This document shows positions 1 through 7,949 of a stretch of 19,706 nt of DNA, one piece after another (position 1 is the first letter of the stretch; every line of letters begins with the position of its first letter). The position numbers and the translations under genes are program-made. A model generated the notes under the pieces. The model had not been told where the DNA came from. It saw nothing but the letters and a program-made list of their open reading frames with translations, and did not search any database. The stretch is from Chitinophagaceae bacterium (GTDB lineage: Bacteria > Bacteroidota > Bacteroidia > Chitinophagales > Chitinophagaceae), in assembly GCA_008080615.1 (NCBI GenBank), contig VIKJ01000011.1, forward strand, positions 3,020 to 22,725, given 5' to 3'.

Positions 1-369
1 AACAATGCATTTTATGTGGTAGATGAAAGAGCTAAGTTCATCGGGTCATCGATAGCACAGCAACATGGTGGTAAAAACTTACCACAAACGGGCAACTACG
101 AGCCTACGGTTTGGGTAAGTACAAAATTGATTACTCCTTCGGAAGGAGGCAAGCGCGTTTCAATTGCTGTTCGGGATAATGGACCAGGCATTCCTGATAG
201 TATACGCGAGAAAATATTTCAACCATTTTTTACCACCAAACCTACCAATAAGGGAACAGGCTTGGGCTTGAGTTTAAGCTATGATATAGTAAAAGCGCAT
301 GGCGGAGAATTGAAAGTAGAAACCAAAGAAGGAGAGGGCACAGCATTTATTATTGAATTGCCATTATGA
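1..369 (+). CDS. Sensor histidine kinase, C-terminal ATPase domain (5' partial)
   Basis: This is the 3' end of a gene that enters from the left edge; reading frame 1 is open from base 1, so the ATG at 16 is internal. The product is the catalytic HATPase domain of a sensor histidine kinase, which binds ATP and phosphorylates a histidine in the missing upstream part. The first codons (NAFYVV) are the end of the N-box. The G1 box DNGPGIP lies at bases 175-195, followed by the F-box (FQPFFTTKP) and the G2 box GTGLGL at 253-270. The stop is at 367-369. Between the N-box and G1 box there is a loop of about 45 residues, longer than usual, containing a Gly/Gln-rich stretch. The sensor domain, and whether a response regulator is fused or adjacent, cannot be known from here. 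The family is clear; the specific role is unknown. Confidence 0.9.
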   Translation, partial: NNAFYVVDERAKFIGSSIAQQHGGKNLPQTGNYEPTVWVSTKLITPSEGGKRVSIAVRDNGPGIPDSIREKIFQPFFTTKPTNKGTGLGLSLSYDIVKAHGGELKVETKEGEGTAFIIELPL

Positions 370-421
370 TATTTCAGTAATTTAAATGAGATGGATTGAA
401 TCATTTGATTATGTCAAATTC

Positions 422-474
422 AAAAAAAATGTGCGGGAGCATTGGCAAAAAAATCCATTACTCCCACACATTTT
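422..474 (-). terminator. Intrinsic terminator for msrB, possibly bidirectional
   Basis: Two 14-base arms at 426-439 and 461-474 are inverted repeats with one imperfect pair. On the minus strand that pair is a G-U wobble and the hairpin is followed by eight U (the A run at 422-429), so it is a good terminator for msrB, whose stop is at 501. On the plus strand the pair is a C-A mismatch and the U tract is short, so stopping of the histidine kinase transcript is likely weaker. The loop is about 21 bases. The rest of the 370-500 gap shows nothing else. Confidence 0.75.
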
Positions 475-500
475 AAAATCCTTTTTAACCTTAATAACTA

Positions 501-1058
501 CTAGCCCTTCTTCTCATATTTTTTCTCAATCTCCTTTGCTTTTTCAAAATCAAGCACAACTCCATTAATGCAATAACGCAAACCTGTAGGTGGTGGGCCA
601 TCTTCAAATACATGCCCTAAATGAGATTTACAACGGCCACATTGTACTTCGGTTCTTTTCATACCCAATGTATTATCGGGCAAATAAATGATAGAGCCTT
701 TAGAAATGGGTTCGTAAAAACTTGGCCATCCACAGCCACTATCAAATTTAGTATCACTTTTAAACAAGGCATTGCCGCAAACCGCGCAATAATAAGTACC
801 CGCTTCTTTAAAGGCCTCAAACTTACTGGTCCAAGGACGCTCCGTTCCTTTTTCGCGCGCTATATAGTACACTTCGGGAGACAATAATTTTTTCCATTCG
901 GCTTCTTTTACAGCCAATTTAGATTGATCATCTCTGGAATAGAACGGATTGTTGGTTTTATTTACACTATCCATAGTTGTTTTTTTAGATTGGTCACCTT
1001 GTGCATTACAAGCCTGAAAAAAAAGTGCCGATAAAATTAAGGTGGAGAGCCATTTCAT
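501..1058 (-). CDS. msrB: Peptide-methionine (R)-S-oxide reductase MsrB, lipoprotein-like
   Basis: This 185-residue protein reduces methionine-R-sulfoxide in damaged proteins back to methionine. The MsrB domain fills residues about 50-172. Two CxxC pairs (C91/C94 and C140/C143) form the structural zinc site. SGCGWPSF carries C109, and RYCIN carries the catalytic Cys163. The N-terminus is a hydrophobic leader ending FFQAC at C17, which looks like a lipobox, then a polar linker to about residue 45. The enzyme is therefore probably exported and anchored in the periplasm, where it would repair oxidised envelope proteins. The start at 1058 is chosen because it includes the whole leader. No MsrA domain is fused. 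The gene stands alone, divergent from adk, and ends at the hairpin at 426-474. Function is near certain; lipid anchoring is inferred. Confidence 0.95.
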   Translation of the reverse strand: MKWLSTLILSALFFQACNAQGDQSKKTTMDSVNKTNNPFYSRDDQSKLAVKEAEWKKLLSPEVYYIAREKGTERPWTSKFEAFKEAGTYYCAVCGNALFKSDTKFDSGCGWPSFYEPISKGSIIYLPDNTLGMKRTEVQCGRCKSHLGHVFEDGPPPTGLRYCINGVVLDFEKAKEIEKKYEKKG

Positions 1059-1201
1059 ATATTTTGTTTTGTTACAATAAAACTACGTTTAATGCTTGTG
1101 AATAGTTTGCCGCCGTTGCAAATAATGTGTGAAAATTGGCTTAAACAGCGGTTTTTCAATCGATTGCGGCATTTGTTAAATGTTTTTTAACGTACAGGTC
1201 T

Positions 1202-1209
1202 TATATTTG
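1202..1209 (+). promoter_or_regulatory. Probable -7 promoter element for adk
   Basis: TATATTTG matches the Bacteroidota consensus TAnnTTTG exactly. It ends 25 bases before the adk ATG at 1235, which would give a 5' leader of about 20 bases. No convincing -33 TTG lies at the expected 17-23 base spacing; only a T-rich run is there. The rest of the 176-base msrB-adk gap shows no other clear element; a TAnnTTTA-like box for msrB on the minus strand at 1078-1085 is too weak to call. Confidence 0.5.
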
Positions 1210-1234
1210 TTCTTCACACAAGGTTAGTACGTAC

Positions 1235-1819
1235 ATGTTTAATATTATTTTATTCGGGCCTCCGGGTAGTGGTAAGGGAACTCAAAGTGAAAGACTGATT
1301 GCCACTTACGGACTAAAGCACCTTTCTACAGGAGATTTACTCCGCAGTGAAATTGCCAATAAAACACCCCTAGGTATTGAAGCCAAAAGCATTATGGATA
1401 AGGGCCAGCTGGTTCCTGATGAAGTAGTCATTGGTATGATTAGTTCGGCCTTAGAAGCCAATCCTGCAGCCAAAGGTTTTTTGTTTGATGGATTTCCTCG
1501 CACCACGGCGCAAAGTGAGGCTTTAGATAAATTACTAAGATTAAAAAACACCGAAATAGGCGTTGTATTGGCTTTAGAAGTGAGTGAAGAGGAATTGGTA
1601 AAACGTTTATTAAATAGAGGATTAACCAGTGGTAGAAGTGATGATACCAATGAATCGGTAATTAGAGCAAGAATTACGGAGTATAAAGATAAAACTACTG
1701 TTGTAGCCAATTACTACAGCAAATACGATAAAGTAGTAACCTTAAAAGGGGAGGGCACTGTAGATGAAATTTTTGATTCGCTTTGCAGCGAAATCAATAA
1801 ACGTATGTCTTCTATATAA
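1235..1819 (+). CDS. adk: Adenylate kinase
   Basis: This 194-residue cytoplasmic enzyme catalyses ATP + AMP = 2 ADP and keeps adenylate pools in balance. The P-loop GPPGSGKGT lies at residues 8-16. STGDLLR at 31-37 belongs to the AMP-binding region, and DGFPRT at 85-90 is the adenylate kinase signature. The lid is the short form, without the four-cysteine zinc insertion of long bacterial enzymes: NRG at 127-129 runs almost directly into SGRSDD at 132-137. RITEY near 146 supplies the conserved Arg. The length matches short-type Bacteroidota enzymes. The gene is monocistronic, with a TATATTTG box upstream and a strong terminator at 1856-1887. The ATG at 1235 is the only start that puts the beta strand before the P-loop at the correct distance. 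Confidence 0.97.
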   Translation: MFNIILFGPPGSGKGTQSERLIATYGLKHLSTGDLLRSEIANKTPLGIEAKSIMDKGQLVPDEVVIGMISSALEANPAAKGFLFDGFPRTTAQSEALDKLLRLKNTEIGVVLALEVSEEELVKRLLNRGLTSGRSDDTNESVIRARITEYKDKTTVVANYYSKYDKVVTLKGEGTVDEIFDSLCSEINKRMSSI

Positions 1820-1855
1820 GACGTAAAAGTTTTTAGACCCAAAACCAACTGCTAG

Positions 1856-1887
1856 CCCGTTCCGACTATATCGGAACGGGTTTTTTT
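1856..1887 (+). terminator. Strong intrinsic terminator of adk
   Basis: A perfect 10-bp GC-rich stem (CCCGTTCCGA at 1856-1865 and TCGGAACGGG at 1871-1880) with a five-base loop is followed by seven T at 1881-1887. It begins 36 bases after the adk stop and separates adk from the paaZ unit. Confidence 0.93.
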
Positions 1888-1918
1888 ATTCCAATCATCA
1901 TTTTATACTATCAATCGT

Positions 1919-1926
1919 TAGCTTTG
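1919..1926 (+). promoter_or_regulatory. Probable -7 promoter element for paaZ
   Basis: TAGCTTTG matches TAnnTTTG exactly and ends 20 bases before the paaZ ATG. It lies just after the adk terminator, where a new promoter is needed. No TTG is seen at the usual -33 distance, so the call rests on the box and its position. Confidence 0.45.
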
Positions 1927-1946
1927 TTGCATAACAATTAATTGAT

Positions 1947-3995
1947 ATGTACACGGTAGAAAACTATATAGTAGGAAGATGGGTAAAGGGGGATGGAGAT
2001 GGACAGCTTTTATTCAATGCAGTAACTGGAGATCCTATTGCCAAAGCAACTAGCCAGGGCATTGATTTTGCGCAGGTAGTGCATTATGCCCGAAACCAAG
2101 GCAATACTGCATTACGCAAAATGAGTTTTCACGAAAGAGGCTTAATGTTGAAAGCCTTGGCCCTGCATTTAAGAGAACATTTAGATCGGTTTTATCCTAT
2201 TAGTTACCAAACAGGTGCAACCAAGGCAGATAGTTGGGTAGATATTGAAGGGGGAATTGGTAATTTATTTTCTTATGCATCATTGCGACGAAAATTTCCT
2301 GATACACCATATTGTTTAGATGGAGAACATCACTCCCTGGGAAAGGCCAATACATTTATGGGTCATCATCTACTCATTCCAAAAGAAGGGGTAGCTATTC
2401 ATATCAACGCATTTAATTTTCCTGTATGGGGAATGTTAGAAAAAATTGCAGTGAACTTGTTGGCGGGTATGCCTGCCATTGTTAAACCAGCAACCGTTAC
2501 ATGCTTCTTAACAGAAGCCGTTGTGAAAGAAATCATTGCATCGAATATTTTGCCTCAAGGTGCATTGCAATTGATTTGTGGAAGTGCAGGAGATTTATTG
2601 AATCAAGTTTGTTCACAAGATGTAGTAAGTTTTACTGGTTCAGCATCAACCGGGCTTATGCTTAAATCGGGTAAAAAAATACTGGAAGAATCTGTTCCCT
2701 TTAATATGGAAGCCGATTCATTAAACAGCATTGTATTGGGAGAAGATGTTCAACCAGGCATGCCCGAATGGGATTTATTTATAAAAGAAGTGCGTAAAGA
2801 AATGACTACTAAAAGTGGTCAACGTTGCACCGCTATAAGAAGAATATTTGTACCAGAAAATAAAATAGCAGATGTACAAACGGCATTAACAAAAGCATTG
2901 GCGCAAACCATTATTGGTAACCCATTGAATGCAACTGTTCGCATGGGTTCCTTAGCAGGAGCAACACAAAGAAAAGAAGTAAAAGAGCAAGTAAATAAGT
3001 TATTGGCTTCCTCTGAAATCATTTATGGTTCAATGGATACGGTTGAAACGGTAGATGCAGATGCGGTGAAAGGAGCTTTCATGAGCCCTATATTATTACT
3101 CAATGAAAATCCTTTTGGAAGCACAGATGTTCATGATATAGAACCCTTTGGGCCTGTTGCTACTTTAATGCCGTATAAACATATTGAAGAAGCCATTGTG
3201 TTGGCTAAAATGGGAAAGGGTTCCTTGGTGAGTTCTATTGTAACAGCCGATAAAAATATTGCCAAAGAATATGTGATTGGCGCAGGTACTTATCACGGCC
3301 GGATATTGGTTTTAAATGAACAATGTGCTAAAGAAAGTACTGGCCATGGTGCCCCACTACCTTTATTGGTACATGGTGGTCCTGGCCGCGCAGGTGGAGG
3401 TGAAGAGATGGGTGGTATTCGTGGCGTTAAACATTATATGCAAAGAGTAGCCATACAAGGCTCACCCGATATGATTACTGCTATCAGCAATGTATACCAG
3501 CCCGGTGCAACAGGTAATACCAACACAGTTCATCCGTTTAAAAAATATTTTGAAGAGCTAGAAATAGGAGATCAACTAATTACCGAAAAAAGAATGATTA
3601 CAGCAGCTGATATCAACAGCTTTGCAGATTTAAGTGGAGATCATTTTTACGCACATTTAAATAGCACCGATTTTACAGGAACTATGTTTGAACAACAGGT
3701 TGCACATGGATATTTATTAATGAGTATGGCTGCAGGATTATTTGTAAGTAGCTACGAAAAAAATCCAGTATTGCTTAACTATGGTATAGATGAACTTCGT
3801 TTCACTAAACCAATGTACCCAGGCAGTGATATGCATGTTCAATTTACTTGCAAAGAAAAAATTAGGCAAGAGAAAAAAGAAATCACAGATATTGATAAAG
3901 GGATTGTAAAATGGCTGGTAGAAATGATTGATGAAACCAATGAATTGGTTGGGATTGCCACCATACTTACGATGGTTGCATATAAGCATCAATAA
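1947..3995 (+). CDS. paaZ: PaaZ: oxepin-CoA hydrolase / 3-oxo-5,6-dehydrosuberyl-CoA semialdehyde dehydrogenase
   Basis: This 682-residue fusion matches PaaZ, which opens the ring of oxepin-CoA in aerobic phenylacetyl-CoA breakdown and oxidises the resulting semialdehyde with NADP+. Residues 1 to about 510 are an aldehyde dehydrogenase. They show the catalytic Asn region NAFNFPVW near 157, FTGSAS near 229, a Glu in NMEADS near 255 and the nucleophile in GQRCTA near Cys294. Residues about 530-682 form an R-specific hydratase (MaoC-type hot-dog) domain with FADLSGDHFYAH, holding the Asp and His of the catalytic pair, near 558-568. The length is the usual one for PaaZ. A crotonase gene follows after 28 bases and is probably cotranscribed. 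No ring epoxidase (paaABCDE) or ligase (paaK) gene is in the window, so they would have to lie elsewhere. The family call is strong. Confidence 0.92.
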   Translation: MYTVENYIVGRWVKGDGDGQLLFNAVTGDPIAKATSQGIDFAQVVHYARNQGNTALRKMSFHERGLMLKALALHLREHLDRFYPISYQTGATKADSWVDIEGGIGNLFSYASLRRKFPDTPYCLDGEHHSLGKANTFMGHHLLIPKEGVAIHINAFNFPVWGMLEKIAVNLLAGMPAIVKPATVTCFLTEAVVKEIIASNILPQGALQLICGSAGDLLNQVCSQDVVSFTGSASTGLMLKSGKKILEESVPFNMEADSLNSIVLGEDVQPGMPEWDLFIKEVRKEMTTKSGQRCTAIRRIFVPENKIADVQTALTKALAQTIIGNPLNATVRMGSLAGATQRKEVKEQVNKLLASSEIIYGSMDTVETVDADAVKGAFMSPILLLNENPFGSTDVHDIEPFGPVATLMPYKHIEEAIVLAKMGKGSLVSSIVTADKNIAKEYVIGAGTYHGRILVLNEQCAKESTGHGAPLPLLVHGGPGRAGGGEEMGGIRGVKHYMQRVAIQGSPDMITAISNVYQPGATGNTNTVHPFKKYFEELEIGDQLITEKRMITAADINSFADLSGDHFYAHLNSTDFTGTMFEQQVAHGYLLMSMAAGLFVSSYEKNPVLLNYGIDELRFTKPMYPGSDMHVQFTCKEKIRQEKKEITDIDKGIVKWLVEMIDETNELVGIATILTMVAYKHQ

Positions 3996-4023
3996 TTTTT
4001 AAAAAATTGAATACCTTACACAC

Positions 4024-4794
4024 ATGATTGAAGCAATAAAAGAAGGTTATGTAAAAGTAGAAAGGGAGCATGGAATTGCAACCATTGAGTTTTATCATCC
4101 TCAAAGCAATTCTTTACCTGGAAAAATATTAGATGCTTTAGCAAAAGAAATTTACAGCGAGGGACAAAATGCAGATACCAAAATTATCATTCTGCGATCT
4201 GCAGGTGAAAAAGTATTTTGCGCTGGTGCATCTTTCGATGAATTGGCGGCTATAGAAACAGAGGCAGAAGGATTAAAATTTTTTTGTGGATTTGCACAAG
4301 TGATTAATGCAATGCGTACCTGTGGTAAAATCATTATCGCAAGAGTACAAGGAAAATGTATTGGTGGTGGGGTAGGCATTGCAGCAGCAGCAGATTATGC
4401 CATTGCTTGCGAAGGTGCCGAAGTAAAATTAAGTGAACTGGCTGTTGGCATAGGACCTTTTGTTGTTGGGCCTGCTGTTGAAAGAAAAATTGGGCTGGCA
4501 GCATTCTCTCAATTAACTATTGACGCAACCATGTATCGCCCTGCAAACTGGGCACGCAGAAAAGGATTGTTTGCCGAACTACATGCAGACGCAGAGGGTA
4601 TGGATGATTCAATAGTTAGGCTATCTACAACACTTTCAAAATCTAGCGCAGAAGCAATGCATGAAATAAAACAAGTATTTTGGCAAGGCACTGAGCATTG
4701 GGATAAATTATTAAAAGATAGGGCTGCAATAAGTGGTAAATTAATTTTGAGCGAAGCCAGTAAACAATTTATAGAAAAATTTAAGAAAAAATAA
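4024..4794 (+). CDS. Enoyl-CoA hydratase/isomerase (crotonase) family protein
   Basis: This 256-residue crotonase-fold protein acts on an acyl-CoA substrate. FCAGASFDELA (about residues 65-75) forms the first oxyanion-hole loop and the CoA-binding turn, and CIGGGVGIAAAADYAIA (112-128) the second. Of the two catalytic glutamates of classical hydratases, the first (the E in GGGCEL of the rat enzyme) is glycine 118 here, while the second is kept as Glu138 in KLSEL. One acid only is more typical of isomerases or other crotonase reactions than of a plain hydratase. Position straight after paaZ suggests a step of phenylacetate or related beta-oxidation, such as the PaaF or PaaG role, but the sequence does not decide which. 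It ends five bases before the oppositely oriented outer-membrane channel gene. The substrate is unknown. Confidence 0.85.
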   Translation: MIEAIKEGYVKVEREHGIATIEFYHPQSNSLPGKILDALAKEIYSEGQNADTKIIILRSAGEKVFCAGASFDELAAIETEAEGLKFFCGFAQVINAMRTCGKIIIARVQGKCIGGGVGIAAAADYAIACEGAEVKLSELAVGIGPFVVGPAVERKIGLAAFSQLTIDATMYRPANWARRKGLFAELHADAEGMDDSIVRLSTTLSKSSAEAMHEIKQVFWQGTEHWDKLLKDRAAISGKLILSEASKQFIEKFKKK

Positions 4795-4799
4795 TGGGC

Positions 4800-6182
4800 T
4801 TATCGAAGTGTACCAGCTGCCCATTCAATAGCATAATTAGCTTTTAAGTATTTCATACGCAGGTTAACTAATTTCTCTGCTATTTCAATTACTTTGTTTT
4901 CTCGGGTATTGATTAAAAATAAAGAGCTCTCTCCATTTTGAAAACGAAAATTTTCTGCGCGTAACAATGCAGTAAATCCGTTAAAAGCCTGTTGTGTAGC
5001 GCGTATCTGTTGTTGCAATAAATTGGTTTCGGTAAAATAATTTTTTACCTTATTTTCTATCTCCCATTTTTTTGCTGCCAATTCATAATTGGTTTCTTGA
5101 ATTTTTAATTTTGCTTTTCTATAGTCGCCCCTACCCTCTCTTAAAAACAAAGGAATTTTTACATCAACTCCCCAATTATAATTATTCTGTAAAAAAGCAG
5201 CGTCAAAACCTTTGGTTACATTATATCCCTTGTTTAACAAGTTGGCTTTGATATTAATTGTAGGAAGAATATTTTGGAACTTTAATTTACGTTCTACTTC
5301 TAATGCGTCTAATTTATAATTATACGATTTAATGGTTGGGTTATCTAGATTCACTCTTGCTAATATATTTTCCAAAGATTGCGGAGATAGGTTTAATGCA
5401 AATTGAATGGTATCGGGTACCAGTTTTGCAGGTAACATATAAGCAGTATCATTTTCGCTCCACAAAAAGTTAGAAATTTCCAATGAGGCAGTATTCAATT
5501 TCATTTTTGCATCTACCTGCATCATGTCGAATTGTTGTACCTGAGTTAATGCCTCAATGGTATCAATAGCAGAACGATCTCCATTTTGAAAAGCTAATTT
5601 TACTAATCGAAAACGCTCGGTAGATGTTTGAAAAAATTTCGCATATACACTAAACAACTGATAAGCGCTAGTCCATTGCCAATAACTTAGATAGGCATCA
5701 AAGAGCAAGTCGTTGATCATTTTATTTTTCTCCTGCTCCGATTGTTGCTGAAAAATTTTTGCTTGTTGCAATGCCGCCCTTCGCTTATCCATCATTAACC
5801 CTTTTGCAATGGGCATTTCAACACCCAAGTAACTAGATTCGCCTGCGGTTATTTGTTGATTTAATCGAACACCTCCATTATTTTCTAATCCGGTTTTAAT
5901 ATCAACTCCACCCAAGCGGGTAGGGATTTTTAATTCTGGGTTGGTATAAAAATAATAATTGCTTCCATCAAAAGTTTTGCGTGATGCGTCAAAAGTGAAA
6001 GCAGGATCAAATGAACCTCGGGCAATTAATAAATCGGCCTTGGCTTTTTCTACTTGTATGGTAGCCTGCTTAGCTAGTGGATGGTTTTGTTTTACTTGTT
6101 CAATAAATGCATCAACCCCCAATAGCTGAGCATTTATTCCCGAACAGCTTAATATGAAAACGATGAACAATACTTTTCTCAT
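4800..6182 (-). CDS. TolC-family outer-membrane efflux protein
   Basis: This 460-residue protein is the outer-membrane channel of a tripartite exporter. It begins with a Sec signal peptide (MRKVLFIVFILSCSGINAQ, cleavage after about residue 19). It then shows the long alpha-helical, Gln/Lys/Asn-rich pattern of the outer-membrane efflux protein repeat, in two halves at about 25-210 and 270-455. The N-terminal VDAFIEQVKQNHPLAKQA is the usual first helix of the family. It is the last gene of the minus-strand operon, three bases after the HlyD-like gene, so it should pair with that adaptor and the ABC protein. The trimeric channel would span the outer membrane and periplasm. Family membership is clear; the exported substrate is unknown. 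The 3' end nearly touches the convergent crotonase gene. Confidence 0.88.
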   Translation of the reverse strand: MRKVLFIVFILSCSGINAQLLGVDAFIEQVKQNHPLAKQATIQVEKAKADLLIARGSFDPAFTFDASRKTFDGSNYYFYTNPELKIPTRLGGVDIKTGLENNGGVRLNQQITAGESSYLGVEMPIAKGLMMDKRRAALQQAKIFQQQSEQEKNKMINDLLFDAYLSYWQWTSAYQLFSVYAKFFQTSTERFRLVKLAFQNGDRSAIDTIEALTQVQQFDMMQVDAKMKLNTASLEISNFLWSENDTAYMLPAKLVPDTIQFALNLSPQSLENILARVNLDNPTIKSYNYKLDALEVERKLKFQNILPTINIKANLLNKGYNVTKGFDAAFLQNNYNWGVDVKIPLFLREGRGDYRKAKLKIQETNYELAAKKWEIENKVKNYFTETNLLQQQIRATQQAFNGFTALLRAENFRFQNGESSLFLINTRENKVIEIAEKLVNLRMKYLKANYAIEWAAGTLR

Positions 6183-6185
6183 GCC

Positions 6186-7550
6186 TTATTTTTTCTTATC
6201 TGCATTTTTTTTCATCGCATCGCCTGCGGGTTTATAATACTCTGGAGGGAATCCGTTAATATTTCTCCAAAGCTCGTATCCAATAGGTACATCTTTTAAT
6301 AGTGCAATTCCATTGGCACCTCCTCCCATTCTTAATTGTTTTGGCCAAGCCTTTTCTGAAGGGTCTTCAATTATCAATAACCTGAATTTACCATTCTCAC
6401 TTACCGATGTTTCTACAGCTGCAATAATACCTCCAAAAGTTCCATATGAAGCTGCAGGCCAACCTGTAAATACTATAGCTGGGAATCCGTCAAATACAAA
6501 ACGAATTTTTTGACCAATATTCAATAAAGGAAGATCCATTGGCTCGGCAAATAATTCAACAGCCAATTGAATATGATCGGGTACAATCTCTACAATCATA
6601 TCTCCCTCTTTCATCACTTCTCCAATACCTGCTTTTCTTGCCTTGGTGATTTGCCCACTTTGAGGCGCCGTTATATAATAGAGTTGATTTCTGATATCAT
6701 AATTACTGTACGCATTTTCTAATTTTGAAACATCAGCCTGACCACTGGCAGCATTGCTTAAAGATCCAAAACGATCACCCTGTGCTTTGGCTATTTTATC
6801 GGTGTATTCTTGTACAGTAGCATTTTTCTCAATTCTTAAGCTACTGAATTCCTGCCTGGCCTGCAGGTATTTATTTTCGGCACTTACTCGCTTTGCTAAT
6901 GCATTTTGATAGGTGAGTTTTCTTCTTTCATAATCTGTTAATGAAATTACCCCACTATCTAACATTTGCCTAGCAGCATCTATTTGACGTTTCGAAATTG
7001 CTAGCTCATTTGCAACAGCTACCATTTCATTGCTATCACTGGTTACTTTTAATTCCTGCTGACGAAACTTAATATCTATTTGCGATAATTTTAAGCGTAG
7101 CCCATCTTCTAATGCCCTTATTTGTGTTTCGGCTGTAACCGCTTTTTGTTGATAACCTTCATTAGCAATTTGTTTAGCATCAATTTGTTGCTGCGTTCTT
7201 TCTAATAATTTAGGATCAAAATAATCAACTTTTACTTCTCCCAATTGCAAAATAGTATCTCCCTTTTTAACAAAGTCACCCTCTTTCACATACCATTTAA
7301 CTACTTTACCAGCAATAATGGTATTTAATTCTTGCGGGCGTTGCTCTTGACGCAATGTAGTAATGGCTCCTTTTGCACGAATATTTTGAGTCCAAGGCAA
7401 AAACATAATTATGATCAATGCAATAAGCGTAGCCCAGAACCATTTTTTAATACTATTGATCTTATAAATCTGATACACCGATTTATAAGATTGAATGGAG
7501 CTGTTTTCTGCCTCCGTTTCTATATTAGTTGATATAAATGATTTACTCAT
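6186..7550 (-). CDS. HlyD-family membrane fusion (periplasmic adaptor) protein
   Basis: This 454-residue protein links an inner-membrane ABC exporter to a TolC channel. About 35 cytoplasmic residues precede one transmembrane helix (WFWATLIALIIIMFLPW, about 38-54). A biotinyl/lipoyl-like half domain follows, with GKVVKWYVKEGDFVKKGD near 78-97. A long alpha-helical hairpin at about 115-270 is rich in Gln, Lys and Glu. The second lipoyl half starts at about ITAPQSGQITKARKAGIGE, near 293-311, and a beta-barrel region runs from there to about 400. The layout with a cytoplasmic N-terminus matches type I secretion and bacteriocin/peptide export adaptors rather than lipid-anchored RND adaptors. The gene starts one base after the stop of the ABC fragment upstream and ends three bases before the TolC-like gene, which implies one transcript. 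Confidence 0.9.
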   Translation of the reverse strand: MSKSFISTNIETEAENSSIQSYKSVYQIYKINSIKKWFWATLIALIIIMFLPWTQNIRAKGAITTLRQEQRPQELNTIIAGKVVKWYVKEGDFVKKGDTILQLGEVKVDYFDPKLLERTQQQIDAKQIANEGYQQKAVTAETQIRALEDGLRLKLSQIDIKFRQQELKVTSDSNEMVAVANELAISKRQIDAARQMLDSGVISLTDYERRKLTYQNALAKRVSAENKYLQARQEFSSLRIEKNATVQEYTDKIAKAQGDRFGSLSNAASGQADVSKLENAYSNYDIRNQLYYITAPQSGQITKARKAGIGEVMKEGDMIVEIVPDHIQLAVELFAEPMDLPLLNIGQKIRFVFDGFPAIVFTGWPAASYGTFGGIIAAVETSVSENGKFRLLIIEDPSEKAWPKQLRMGGGANGIALLKDVPIGYELWRNINGFPPEYYKPAGDAMKKNADKKK

Positions 7551-7551
7551 G

Positions 7552-7947
7552 TTATTGATTAATTAGGTGTGCCAATTCTGTATACTTACCCATAGCTTTA
7601 ATGGATCCATTATCTAAAAGGATAATTAAGTCACATTCTTTAGCAATATTGCCTTCGGAAGTAGCAATGATAACCGTAGTTGTTTCTTCCTTCAGCATAA
7701 AGTTGGCGATATGCTTTTTGTATTCTTCTTCTAAAAAATTTAATGGCTCTTCTAATAATAATAATCTTTTCTTTCCTAAAAGTGCTCTTAACAACAAAAT
7801 ATCCTGACGAACTTTTGCAGTTAATTTTTTTCCTGTTGGATCTAATAATGTATCATAACCATTAGGTAAGGATTCAATAAAAGAAGTAAGGCCACATTTA
7901 TTCACCAATTTAGTCACAGCCTCATTGGTGACCTCTTTATTACCCAT
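7552..7947 (-). CDS. ABC exporter ATPase, C-terminal fragment with degenerate motifs
   Basis: This 131-residue open frame is the C-terminal part of the nucleotide-binding domain whose start lies in the frame upstream (7950-9194). It covers the helical subdomain to the end. The signature motif LSGGQ is replaced by LTAKVRQ (about residues 38-44). Walker B reads LLLLEEP, with Glu in place of the usual Asp before the catalytic Glu. The switch His is Thr in IIATSEG. The ATG at 7947 follows the upstream stop by two bases (TAA CC ATG), so reinitiation is possible, but the residues before MGN in this frame read NIT, as expected inside an intact domain. The region that should hold the Q-loop is in neither fragment. 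This is best read as half of a gene broken by a short deletion, or by an assembly error. Confidence 0.8.
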   Translation of the reverse strand: MGNKEVTNEAVTKLVNKCGLTSFIESLPNGYDTLLDPTGKKLTAKVRQDILLLRALLGKKRLLLLEEPLNFLEEEYKKHIANFMLKEETTTVIIATSEGNIAKECDLIILLDNGSIKAMGKYTELAHLINQ

Positions 7948-7949
7948 GG

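Noticed and set aside
386..568. Open plus-strand frame of 60 codons after the histidine kinase
   Set aside because: It runs through the msrB terminator hairpin and into the 3' end of msrB; composition is not protein-like and there is no recognisable domain.
1227..1234. GTACGTAC palindrome right before the adk ATG
   Set aside because: Eight-base palindromes occur often by chance, and there is no second copy or other support for an operator.
1306..1710. Long open frame antisense to adk
   Set aside because: Overlaps the clear adk gene entirely, with a Ser/Leu/Asn-rich shadow composition.
4381..4395. GCA trinucleotide run inside the crotonase gene
   Set aside because: Encodes the alanine-rich helix after the oxyanion loop, a normal family feature, not a variable repeat.
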